A stretch of DNA of 64,000 nucleotides, from NCBI GenBank assembly GCA_963849105.1, contig CAWKGD010000001.1, positions 1-64,000 on the forward strand, read 5' to 3'. The position numbers and the translations under genes were made by a program. The notes beneath the pieces are model-generated. The model saw only the letters and a list, made by a program, of their open reading frames with translations. It made no database searches and was not told the origin of the DNA. The stretch comes from CAVRXQ01 sp963849105 (GTDB lineage: Bacteria; Actinomycetota; Acidimicrobiia; Acidimicrobiales; Bog-793). Below, one piece after another: positions 26,879-35,149 of the stretch; within the stretch, counting starts at the first letter, position 1, and each line of letters opens with the position of its first letter.

Positions 26879-28258
26879 GTGACTTCGACCGTGCCCGCGA
26901 TCGATGCGAGGTCGCTACGCCTCGATCGCGTGATCGCTGAGCAAGAGCGGATTTTCGTCGAACGCCAGCCGCGATCGGGGGAATATATGGTGCGCGCCCG
27001 CCGCGCACTGGCCGGAGGCGTCACGTCGAGCTGGCAGATCACCAAGCCGCAGCCGGTTTGGATTGCCGAGGGTCGCGGATCGAAGCTCTACGACGTCGAC
27101 GGGAACGAATACGTCGACCTCCACGGTGGCTACGGGGCCGCGCTCGCCGGGCACGCCCATCCGGCGATCGTCGCCGCGGTGTCCGATCGCGTGCGACGCG
27201 GCACCCATTTCGCGCAGCCGACCGAAGACGCGATCGCCGTTGCCGAGAACCTCGCCAACCGATTCGGGCTGCCGCTCTGGCGGTACGCGAACTCGGGCAC
27301 CGAAGCGACGATGGAAGCGGTCCATCTGATGCGGGCGATCACCGGACGGGACCTCATCATCAAGGTCGAGGGCTGCTACCACGGTCACCACGACTCGGTG
27401 CAGGTTTCGGTCATGCCGGACCCGGCGCTCGCCGGGCCAGCGGAACGTCCGGCGTCGGTCCCAGAAGGCAGCGGGATACCGCGGGCGATCACCGATCTCG
27501 TCGTCGTCGTCTCATTCAACGACCTCGCCGCCGTCGAGCGTGTTCTTGAGGAACACCCCGGTCAGATCGCGGGGATGATCGTCGAGCCGATCATGATGAA
27601 CGCCGGGATCATCCTGCCCGACGTCGGCTATCTCGCCAGTTTGAAGGACCTCCTCCGCCGGCACGGGTCGCTCCTCACCTTCGATGAGGTGAAGACGGGT
27701 CTCACGGTCGGTCCATCGGGGGCGACCGGATATCTCGGTATCACGCCGGACCTCCTTTGCCTCGCGAAGTCGATCGGTGGGGGGATCGCCTCCGCGGCGG
27801 TCGGAGGGTCCGAAGAGGCCATGGGGTACGTCGTGCGGGGTGAATACGAAATGGTCGGAACCTTCAGCGGCAACCCGCTCGCGATGGCGGCGACTCGGGC
27901 GATGCTGACCGAGGTCGCGACCGACGCGATGTACGGCCGCGTCGGCGAGCTCGCCCGCCAGATGTCGAACGGCATCGAGGAGATCCTCTCGAAGGCAGGA
28001 CTCGACGCGCACGTGGTCTCGGTCGGTGCGAAGGGATGCGTCGTTTTCTCGGCGGCGCCGGTTCGCGACTATCGCGGCTTTCTCGGTATCGACGACCGCT
28101 ACAACCAGGCACACTGGTTGGTGCAGCACAACGGTGGCGTGTTCTTGCCGCCCTGGGGGAAGATTGAGCAGTGGTTGCTGTCGGCGCAACACGGGGGGGA
28201 TGACGTGGAGCGTTTTCTCGACAACTTCGCCACCTTCGCTGAGCAGGTGACGGCGTGA
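26879..28258 (+). CDS. Class III aminotransferase (HemL-like)
   Basis: A PLP enzyme of 459 residues in the glutamate-1-semialdehyde aminomutase-like branch. Seen: GGVTSSWQITKPQP, VDLHGGYGAALAGHAHPA, NSGTEATMEAVHLMRA, YHGHHD, the PLP-ring Asp269 (LLTFDEVKTG) and the Schiff-base Lys297 (CLAKSIGGG). The start is GTG with GGAG upstream. The gene is not in a haem operon; it leads the solute-binding-protein and permease genes, its stop overlapping the next start by 4 bp. So it most likely transaminates the imported amine or its demethylated product rather than making 5-aminolevulinate. Confidence 0.85.
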   Translation: MTSTVPAIDARSLRLDRVIAEQERIFVERQPRSGEYMVRARRALAGGVTSSWQITKPQPVWIAEGRGSKLYDVDGNEYVDLHGGYGAALAGHAHPAIVAAVSDRVRRGTHFAQPTEDAIAVAENLANRFGLPLWRYANSGTEATMEAVHLMRAITGRDLIIKVEGCYHGHHDSVQVSVMPDPALAGPAERPASVPEGSGIPRAITDLVVVVSFNDLAAVERVLEEHPGQIAGMIVEPIMMNAGIILPDVGYLASLKDLLRRHGSLLTFDEVKTGLTVGPSGATGYLGITPDLLCLAKSIGGGIASAAVGGSEEAMGYVVRGEYEMVGTFSGNPLAMAATRAMLTEVATDAMYGRVGELARQMSNGIEEILSKAGLDAHVVSVGAKGCVVFSAAPVRDYRGFLGIDDRYNQAHWLVQHNGGVFLPPWGKIEQWLLSAQHGGDDVERFLDNFATFAEQVTA

Positions 28259-29535
28259 CCTCGTACCCGGGACAAGGATGGAGCGAGAACGGACGCCGCG
28301 CCGCGGAGTTGTCAAGGCGCGAGTTCCTGCGCCGGGCGGCGGGAATCGCCGGCGCCGGTGCGGCGATCGGCGCGTTCGGTGGCCTCCCTTTGCTGCTCGA
28401 GAGCTTTTCCTCAGCGGCCGGTGCCGCGAGCTCGGCGCCGCTTCCCCGCCCGGACAGCCCCGTCCTTTGGCCGATCGCGCGTGACAACAAGCCGATCGCG
28501 TCCAATTTGAAACCCGAACGCAACGCGACGCTGAAGCTGTACAACTGGGTCGCCTACATCAACCAATCCGTCTTGAACAACTTTGCGAAGAAGTACGACT
28601 GCAAGGTCGAACTGACGACGTTCAACACGATGGAAGAGGCGATCGCAAAGTTGCAGAGCGGCGAAACCTTCGATGTCTTCTTCCCGACGATCGACGAACT
28701 CGGGCCACTGATCGAATCCGGGCTGTTGCGGCCGCTCAATCACAGCTACATCCCGAATATCACCCAAGCGTGGTCCGACTTCACCAATCCCTGGTACGAC
28801 GAGAAGTGGCAGTACACGGTGCCGTACACGATTTACACGACCGGTATCGCCTGGCGGAAGGACCACGTTCCCGAAGATCCGTACACGATGAAGAATGCGT
28901 GGGCGATGCCGTGGCAGTCGAAATACCGGGGAAAGGTCGCGGTCTTGGACGACTACCGGGAGACGATCGCCCTCGGATTGATGAAAAACGGCATCTTCGA
29001 CCTCAACACGACCGAATCCAAGCAGATCAACCTCTCGCTTTCGTCGCTACAGAACCTGGCGCAACTGACGAACGTCCACATCGACAACAACGACTACTCG
29101 AACGTCCCGAGCGGCCAGATCTGGATCCACCACGCCTGGTCCGGTGACATGGCGGCGGCGGCGGCGTACATGCCGAAAGGCGTGCCGGTCGACGTCGTCG
29201 GGTACTGGTTCCCGACGAGCGGGGTAGGACCTGTCGGCAACGACACGATGACCGTCCTGCGGTCGGGAAGCAACCCGGTGCTCGCGCATTTGTTCCTCAA
29301 CTACCTGCTCGATTTGGACAACGCGCTCGAGAACATCAGCTACAACGGCTACATGCAGCCGCTGACCGGCGTGACGCCCGAGGTCCTCGTCAACGAGAAG
29401 ATCCTTCCGAAGAGCCTGACATCCACCGTCGTCCTGCCGTCGTATTTCCGAAAGGGCGTCGGTGAGTTCCAGCTCCCCTCAGCAGCGAATCTGATGTGGG
29501 AACAGGCTTGGCTCGAGTTCAGTAAGGGGATCTGA
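28255..29535 (+). CDS. PotD-like ABC substrate-binding protein with Tat signal
   Basis: A 426-residue periplasmic-type binding protein of the spermidine/putrescine family. The N terminus has a twin-arginine signal (SRREFLRRAAG with a hydrophobic stretch). The mature part has KLYNWVAYINQSVLNNFAKKY, SGETFDVFFPTIDELGPLIESGLL and WSGDMAAAAAYM, which are usual in PotD-like proteins. GTG start overlaps the aminotransferase stop. Family members bind polyamines or other cationic organics, in agreement with a quaternary amine as ligand (inferred). Confidence 0.88.
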   Translation: MTSYPGQGWSENGRRAAELSRREFLRRAAGIAGAGAAIGAFGGLPLLLESFSSAAGAASSAPLPRPDSPVLWPIARDNKPIASNLKPERNATLKLYNWVAYINQSVLNNFAKKYDCKVELTTFNTMEEAIAKLQSGETFDVFFPTIDELGPLIESGLLRPLNHSYIPNITQAWSDFTNPWYDEKWQYTVPYTIYTTGIAWRKDHVPEDPYTMKNAWAMPWQSKYRGKVAVLDDYRETIALGLMKNGIFDLNTTESKQINLSLSSLQNLAQLTNVHIDNNDYSNVPSGQIWIHHAWSGDMAAAAAYMPKGVPVDVVGYWFPTSGVGPVGNDTMTVLRSGSNPVLAHLFLNYLLDLDNALENISYNGYMQPLTGVTPEVLVNEKILPKSLTSTVVLPSYFRKGVGEFQLPSAANLMWEQAWLEFSKGI

Positions 29536-29561
29536 CCGGAGATCGTCGCTGGGGGGAGCGG

Positions 29562-30476
29562 TTGAGAGCGGATCGTTCGCAGAAAGAGCCGGGCCGGTAT
29601 TTCTGGGCGGCGCTCGCCGCCCCCGGGATCGTCTGGCTCATCCTGCTCTTCATCGTTCCGTTCTACGTCGTCATCGCGATCGCCGCAGGAAGGCTCAATC
29701 CGGTTTTCTTCTCGGCGGAGCCGACGTGGAATCCTGCGGACTGGAGCGGCGCGAATTTCGCGCACGTCTTCCACGACATCTTCGGCGCCGGCGAGTTCAT
29801 CAGCCCGATCTTGCTTCGCACTCTGGTCTACGTCGCCGTTGCGACGGTGATCTCACTCGTAATCGCTTTCCCGGTCGCGTACTTCGTCACTCGGTTCGCT
29901 GGCCGCAGAAAAGGTGTCTTCCTCGCGCTGCTCATTGCGCCGTTCTGGATCAGTTACATGATGCGGATGCTCGCCTGGATCGACCTTTTGCAGAACAACG
30001 GCTACGTGAACAAGGCGCTCACGTTCCTCCATCTCGCGACGCACCCCGTCGACTGGCTGGGTGGCCAGGCGGTGACCGTCATTCTCGGTCTCGTTTATGG
30101 CTACATCCCGTACCTGATTCTCGTGCTGTATGCCGGCCTCGACCGGATCGACCAACACCTGATCGAAGCGGGGCGAGACCTCGGACTGAACGGCCCGCAG
30201 ACCTTCGTGCGCGTCGTGTTACCGCTCGCCCGCCAGTCGGTGTTGACCGGAGTGCTCATTACCGCATTGCCGATGATCGGCGATTACTTCACAAATCAGA
30301 TGCTGTCTGGCGCGTCGTCCACTTCGATGATCGGCAATGTGATCGACGGTCAGCTGTACGCGACGGGTTTGGAGGGCGAAGGTGCCGCACTCTCTGTTCT
30401 GCTCCTCGTCGTGTTGCTCGTCCCGATGATCTATTACGTCGTTTCGACCAACCGCGCCTCGAAGGAGCTGGTCTAA
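29562..30476 (+). CDS. ABC transporter permease, PotB-like
   Basis: A 304-residue inner-membrane subunit with six predicted membrane segments. The coupling helix (EAA loop) is EAGRDLGLNGPQTFVRVVLPLA. The apparent start is TTG at 29562, 26 bp after the binding-protein gene; no ATG is nearer to the conserved beginning. Its stop directly abuts the ATG of the second permease, so the two are translationally coupled. Confidence 0.88.
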   Translation: MRADRSQKEPGRYFWAALAAPGIVWLILLFIVPFYVVIAIAAGRLNPVFFSAEPTWNPADWSGANFAHVFHDIFGAGEFISPILLRTLVYVAVATVISLVIAFPVAYFVTRFAGRRKGVFLALLIAPFWISYMMRMLAWIDLLQNNGYVNKALTFLHLATHPVDWLGGQAVTVILGLVYGYIPYLILVLYAGLDRIDQHLIEAGRDLGLNGPQTFVRVVLPLARQSVLTGVLITALPMIGDYFTNQMLSGASSTSMIGNVIDGQLYATGLEGEGAALSVLLLVVLLVPMIYYVVSTNRASKELV

Positions 30477-31424
30477 ATGGCCACCACGGAGACCGCCGTG
30501 CTGGTCGACGAGACGATCGTCGCCCGAGTACGCGCATCGGGTTCGAGCCTCCGAGGGCGTCTGCGACGCAACCCATGGCGACATCCCTGGTTCCTCGAGA
30601 CCGCCACGTGGGTCTATCTCGCGTGGTCGCTTCTTCCGATCGCTCTCGCCGTGCTGTTCTCGTTCAACGCCGGCAAGTCCCAAAGCGCCTGGCAGGGGTT
30701 CTCGCTGCGCTGGTACATCACGAATCCGACGCAGTCAGTGCTGCACAACCCGCAGCTTCACCAGGCGGTGTTGCAGACGATCTGGCTTTCGCTCTACACG
30801 ACGCTGATCACCGTTCCGATCGGTGTCGCCTTCGGAATCGGGATCGACCGTTGGCGGTCGCGAACGTCGTCTGTGTTCAACTTCACGATGATCTTCTCGT
30901 TCGTCGTCCCAGAGCTGATCTTCGCCGTGGCGCTGTTCTTCATCTTCACGACGATGTTCAAGACGATCGGTCTCGGCACGCTCGCCGAGGTCCTCGGCCT
31001 CGTCACGTGGAACCTATCGTGGCCGGCGATCATCGTTCGCGCTCGGCTTGTCACGATCGGTCATCAGTACGAGGAGGCGGCGGCAGACCTCGGAGCATCG
31101 CGCTTCGAATCGATTCGGCGAGTCCTCGTGCCGCTGTTGATGCCAGCAATCTTCGCCAGCGCGGTCCTCGTCTTCGCGGGCGTCGTCGACGACTTCGTCG
31201 TCGTTGATCTGTTGTCGTCGACGGGGAACACCCAGCCGATGTCGGTGATCATCTACTCGAACACCCACGGCGGGAACGCCGGTCCGGCGCTCAATGCGCT
31301 GGCGACGCTGATGTTGGTCGTGTCGGGCGTCGTCGCGACAATCGGCTACTTCGGATACCGATTCATGACGCGGGGCGAACGGGCGAGCAACCCCGAAGCG
31401 ATGGCGACGTTCGCTGGCATGTAG
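30477..31424 (+). CDS. ABC transporter permease, PotC-like
   Basis: Second permease of 315 residues, with six membrane segments and the EAA loop EAAADLGASRFESIRRVLVPLL. It forms the membrane channel with the preceding permease. The operon ends here; the ATP-binding subunit is encoded on the other strand, convergent, 17 bp away. Confidence 0.88.
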   Translation: MATTETAVLVDETIVARVRASGSSLRGRLRRNPWRHPWFLETATWVYLAWSLLPIALAVLFSFNAGKSQSAWQGFSLRWYITNPTQSVLHNPQLHQAVLQTIWLSLYTTLITVPIGVAFGIGIDRWRSRTSSVFNFTMIFSFVVPELIFAVALFFIFTTMFKTIGLGTLAEVLGLVTWNLSWPAIIVRARLVTIGHQYEEAAADLGASRFESIRRVLVPLLMPAIFASAVLVFAGVVDDFVVVDLLSSTGNTQPMSVIIYSNTHGGNAGPALNALATLMLVVSGVVATIGYFGYRFMTRGERASNPEAMATFAGM

Positions 31425-31441
31425 ACCTGGTCTGACCCCGC

Positions 31442-32590
31442 TCAGCCCGTGAGATCAGTTCGGCTGGGGGTCGATCCGTTCGGGGAGGGCGCGTCGGCGC
31501 CCGTGTGGTGCTCCGATTCGACGAGGACACGCAGTGCGTCGACCGGCAGATGAACCTTGACCGGCGTCCCCTGGCTGTACGGGACGGCCCCGCCGTCGTT
31601 CTGGATGAGCGCCTGCAGGACGGCCCCGGGGGCGATGCGAACGATGACCTGAGTCGACGATCCGAGGAAGACGAGGCGTTCGACCATCGCCGGGACGCGA
31701 TTCGGTCCGGTGGACTCGAACGGCTCGAGCCGGACGCGCTCGGGTCGGATCGCCAAGCGCACGGCGCCGACGGCGTTCGTCGCGCCGCATCCCGCCTCAA
31801 GGTCGAACTCGCCGAGTCGGATCGCGCATTCGTTCGACCGCGCGCCGCGGGTGGCCGTCGCCGACATGAGATTCGAGACACCGAGGAAATCCGCGACGTA
31901 GGCGTTCGCCGGCTCCTCGTAGACATCGACCGGAGTACCGATTTGGACGACGTGACCACCATCCATCACCGCCAGCCGGTCCGACATCGTCAGAGCTTCT
32001 TCCTGATCGTGTGTGACATAGAGGAACGTGATGCCGACGCGTTCTTGCAGCGCCTTCAACTCGACCTGCAATGCCCGACGGAGCTTCGCGTCGAGCGCAC
32101 CGAGCGGCTCGTCGAGCAGGAGCACCGCCGGGTTCAAGATGAGCGCCCGGGCAAGCGCGACGCGTTGTTGTTGGCCGCCCGAAAGCTGAGCGGGTCTGCG
32201 TTTTTCGAATTTCGGCAACTGAACGAGTTCGAGCGCCTCACGCGCAAGACGGGTCCGTTCGGACTTCGCGACCTTTTTGTAGCGCAAGCCAAAGGCAACA
32301 TTGTCGAAAACCGACAGGAACGGGAAAAGGGCGTAGCTCTGGAAGACGGTGTTCACGTCGCGCAGGTGCGCCGGCATCCGGGCGACGTCGACGCCGTCGA
32401 TGAGGATCTGCCCGGAGCTCGGTTTCTCGAATCCGGCGATAAGACGCAGCGTCGTGGTCTTGCCGCACCCCGATGGGCCGAGCAGAGAGAAGAATTCGCC
32501 CCGGCCGATGTGGAGATCGATGCCGTCAACGGCGCGGACATCGCCGAACCGTTTGGTCAGCGAGACGAGCTCGACCTCGCCTCCGGCCAT
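31442..32590 (-). CDS. ABC transporter ATP-binding protein, PotA-like
   Basis: A 382-residue ATPase with Walker A GPSGCGKTTTLRL, signature LSGGQQQRVALARAL, Walker B LLLDEPLGALD, switch His in VTHDQEEALTMSD, and a C-terminal TOBE region (about 240-360). It completes the importer with the binding protein and the two permeases. Unusually, it is not with them but downstream of the TetR gene on the opposite strand, so regulator and ATPase probably share one mRNA. The last 20 residues look disordered. Confidence 0.88.
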   Translation of the reverse strand: MAGGEVELVSLTKRFGDVRAVDGIDLHIGRGEFFSLLGPSGCGKTTTLRLIAGFEKPSSGQILIDGVDVARMPAHLRDVNTVFQSYALFPFLSVFDNVAFGLRYKKVAKSERTRLAREALELVQLPKFEKRRPAQLSGGQQQRVALARALILNPAVLLLDEPLGALDAKLRRALQVELKALQERVGITFLYVTHDQEEALTMSDRLAVMDGGHVVQIGTPVDVYEEPANAYVADFLGVSNLMSATATRGARSNECAIRLGEFDLEAGCGATNAVGAVRLAIRPERVRLEPFESTGPNRVPAMVERLVFLGSSTQVIVRIAPGAVLQALIQNDGGAVPYSQGTPVKVHLPVDALRVLVESEHHTGADAPSPNGSTPSRTDLTG

Positions 32591-32696
32591 CTGCCCCCCT
32601 TCGTCCCCGAAAAACCGTCTGTTGGTGTATCACCAACGGGGCGGGGGACGCTCGCGGGCGGCGCGATGCCGCGCAGGCTCGGGGACCGGCCCCCGA

Positions 32697-33359
32697 CTAT
32701 CGGCGACCTCTCTTCTTTTTCCCACTCGCTCGCTTGCGTCGATCATCCCAATTGAACCCCAGGTGCTCGGCGGCGAACGCCATCGTCAGCGAGAACGCAC
32801 GGTCCGCGCTGACCTCAGAATCCTCGAGCGCGATCTGGACAGCGAAACCGTCCAGGAGCGCTGAAAGCGCGACCGCGAAGTCGTCCGGATCCGCTTTGCA
32901 GAACTCTCCGCGTCGCTGGCCGTCGACGACGAGGTCGCGAATCTTCGCTCGCCACTGCGCGTCGAATTCATGCCGAACCTCGCCGACCTCGTGGTGGTGG
33001 ACGGATTGCGCCCACAGATCGAGCCAGAGCGACCACGGCTCGCCCGAAACATCGTCCGAGAAGAAGGTCATCGCGACGAGGTCCTCGAGCCGGTCGTCGG
33101 CACGTTCGCGATCTTGCAATCGGCGGTCCACCGCCTCGTACCAGGACCGCTCCCCGAGCCGGATCGCTTCGGTAAGGACGGTGTCTTTCGTCTTGAAGTA
33201 GTAGACGACGAGCGCCGGACTGACCCCGGCGCGCTCGGCGACATCGGCGAGCCGCGTCGAATCGAATCCCCGTTCGGCGATGACGTCTAGTGCGGCACGC
33301 AGCACGCGATCACGCGAATCATCCGCGCCCTTGGCGAGCGTCGACTCGACCGCGCTCAT
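32697..33359 (-). CDS. TetR-family regulator (BetI-like C-terminal region)
   Basis: A 220-residue regulator. The HTH is at about 15-61 (RVLRAALDVIAERGFDSTRLADVAERAGVSPALVVYYFKTKDTVLTEAI). The ligand-binding region has the WSLWLDLWAQ and DLVVDGQRRGEF features of the TetR_C/BetI-like branch, whose known members respond to choline or related compounds. The C-terminal end is very basic (KRASGKKKRGRR). It lies next to site D and is the only TetR gene in the window, so it is the best candidate to bind the four GACTGA-N4-TCAGTC sites and repress the cluster until the substrate is present (inferred). Confidence 0.88.
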   Translation of the reverse strand: MSAVESTLAKGADDSRDRVLRAALDVIAERGFDSTRLADVAERAGVSPALVVYYFKTKDTVLTEAIRLGERSWYEAVDRRLQDRERADDRLEDLVAMTFFSDDVSGEPWSLWLDLWAQSVHHHEVGEVRHEFDAQWRAKIRDLVVDGQRRGEFCKADPDDFAVALSALLDGFAVQIALEDSEVSADRAFSLTMAFAAEHLGFNWDDRRKRASGKKKRGRR

Positions 33360-33442
33360 CCGCGACTCCGATCCGTCAGCATTCGTAAAGGACCCGGTTG
33401 TTGCACGCGTCCGAGCCTTGTACCGGGAATCATACCTGCTTA

Positions 33443-33458
33443 GACTGAACAGTCAGTC
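33443..33458. promoter_or_regulatory. Operator-like inverted repeat, site D
   Basis: Reads GACTGA-ACAG-TCAGTC followed by AATC, with perfect 6-bp arms, the best copy of the motif. It lies between the tetR gene and the divergent FAD oxidoreductase gene, so it would give autoregulation as well as control of the right-hand operon. Confidence 0.72.
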
Positions 33459-33492
33459 AATCCCGGGAAACCGCCGGAAAGAGGGGGAAACG

Positions 33493-35127
33493 ATGACCTC
33501 GCAGTACGACGCCGTCGTGGTCGGGGGAGGACACAACGGACTCGTCGCTGCGGCGTACCTGGCGCGATCCGGTGCCCGGACCCTCGTCCTCGAATCGCGG
33601 CACAAGACCGGTGGGGCGGCGACGACGGAATCGCCGTGGCCCGACGCGCCGGAGTTCAAAGTGACGCGGCTTTCCTACGTGATGAGCCTGATGCCGCCGA
33701 CGCTCATCAAAGAGCTCAACTTAGAGCGGCACGGTTACAAGATCTTCCCGATGGGCCCGTACTACCAGGCCTTCCCAGAAGGCGGCTCGATCAAGATCTA
33801 CGCCGACGACGCGAAGCGCAACTACGAGGAGATCAAGAAGTGGTCGCCTCATGACGCCGAGGCGATGCCGCGCTGGGACGCTTGGCTCTCCGGTCTCGCG
33901 ACGGTGCTCGGCCCGCTCCTCCTCACCGTGCCGCCACGCTTCGGCTCGCGGCGTCCTTCCGATCTGCGCGACGCGCTGCGCCTCGTGTGGCGCAACCGGG
34001 GCCTCGACGTCCGCACGATCGCCGACGTCACGCGGCTGATGACGATGAGCATCGCCGACCTGCTCGACGACTGGTTCGAGTCGCCGCAGGTGAAGGGCGC
34101 GATGGCGGTGAACGGGGTGATCGGCACGTGGGCCGGGCCGAAAGAGCCGGGCACCGCCTACGTGATGGCGCATCACTCGATCGGCGACGTCGGCGACGGC
34201 CACCTCGGCAACTGGGGATTCCAAGAGGGCGGCATGGGCGGCGTCGCCGAAGCGATCGAACGCTCGGCGCGCAGCTTCGGCGTCGAGGTACGCCTCGACG
34301 CCCCGGTCGAGCGCACGCTCCTCGCCAACGGCCGGGTGCGCGGCGTGGCGCTGAAAAACGGTGAGGAGATCGCGGCACCGATCGTTGTTTCGACACTGCA
34401 TCCAAAGACGGCGTTCCTCGATCAGGTCGGCGCGAACGCCCTTCCTTCGGAATTCGTCGCCGACATCGCGCACTGGCGCTCGCGCAGCGGAGTTGTGAAG
34501 ATCAACCTCGCCCTTTCCGAGCTGCCCGACTTCCTCGCCGATCCGGGAACGAACCTGCAAGACCACCACACGGGCTCGGTCGAGATGGCGCCGAGCATCG
34601 ACTACATGGAGCGGGCCTTCATCGACGCCCGCGAGGGCCGACCGGCGCAGCGCCCCTTCAGTGACAGTGTGATCCCGACCGCGTTCGACAAGACGTTGTG
34701 CCCCGAGGGCTTCCACATCATGTCGTTGTTCACGCAGTGGGTGCCCGACGACTGGTCCGCAGAGCCGCACCAACAAGAGCTCGAGGCGTACGCCGACCGG
34801 ATGATCGACTGCTACGACGAGGTCGCGCCGAACTTCAAATCGGCGATCCTGCACCGCGATGTCGTCGGCCCGTACGAGATGGAACACGAGTACGGACTGA
34901 TCGGCGGCAACATCTTCCACGGCGAGCTCTCGCTCGAACAGCTCTTCCACATGCGACCGGCTCCCGGATACGCCGACTACCGGACGCCGATCTCCGGGCT
35001 GTACTACGCGAGCTCGGCAACCCACGCCGGCGGTGGCGTCTGCGGCATCCCGGGGTGGCAGGCGGCGAAGGCGGCGATCGCCGATCGTCGCCGCGGACGG
35101 CGGCCTGCTGTCGCCCCGCCCCGCTGA
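33493..35127 (+). CDS. FAD-dependent oxidoreductase, phytoene-desaturase/PYROXD2-like
   Basis: A 544-residue flavoprotein. The FAD-binding beginning is YDAVVVGGGHNGLVAAAYLARSG with VLESRHKTGGAATTE; mid-protein features GNWGFQEGGMGGVAEAIERSARSFGVEV and the C-terminal PISGLYYASSATHAGGGVCGIPGWQAA are usual for this CrtI-related group. No carotenoid genes are near. In this cluster it may oxidise an amine or a C-C bond of the substrate. The ATG at 33493 has a strong AGAGGGGG ribosome site. Confidence 0.82.
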   Translation: MTSQYDAVVVGGGHNGLVAAAYLARSGARTLVLESRHKTGGAATTESPWPDAPEFKVTRLSYVMSLMPPTLIKELNLERHGYKIFPMGPYYQAFPEGGSIKIYADDAKRNYEEIKKWSPHDAEAMPRWDAWLSGLATVLGPLLLTVPPRFGSRRPSDLRDALRLVWRNRGLDVRTIADVTRLMTMSIADLLDDWFESPQVKGAMAVNGVIGTWAGPKEPGTAYVMAHHSIGDVGDGHLGNWGFQEGGMGGVAEAIERSARSFGVEVRLDAPVERTLLANGRVRGVALKNGEEIAAPIVVSTLHPKTAFLDQVGANALPSEFVADIAHWRSRSGVVKINLALSELPDFLADPGTNLQDHHTGSVEMAPSIDYMERAFIDAREGRPAQRPFSDSVIPTAFDKTLCPEGFHIMSLFTQWVPDDWSAEPHQQELEAYADRMIDCYDEVAPNFKSAILHRDVVGPYEMEHEYGLIGGNIFHGELSLEQLFHMRPAPGYADYRTPISGLYYASSATHAGGGVCGIPGWQAAKAAIADRRRGRRPAVAPPR

Positions 35128-35149
35128 GGCGCGCCGAGACGCTTTCTCC

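Noticed and set aside
26879..28258. Glutamate-1-semialdehyde aminomutase of haem synthesis (hemL)
   Set aside because: The protein is HemL-like, but it is coupled to a transporter in a catabolic regulon and no haem genes are near.
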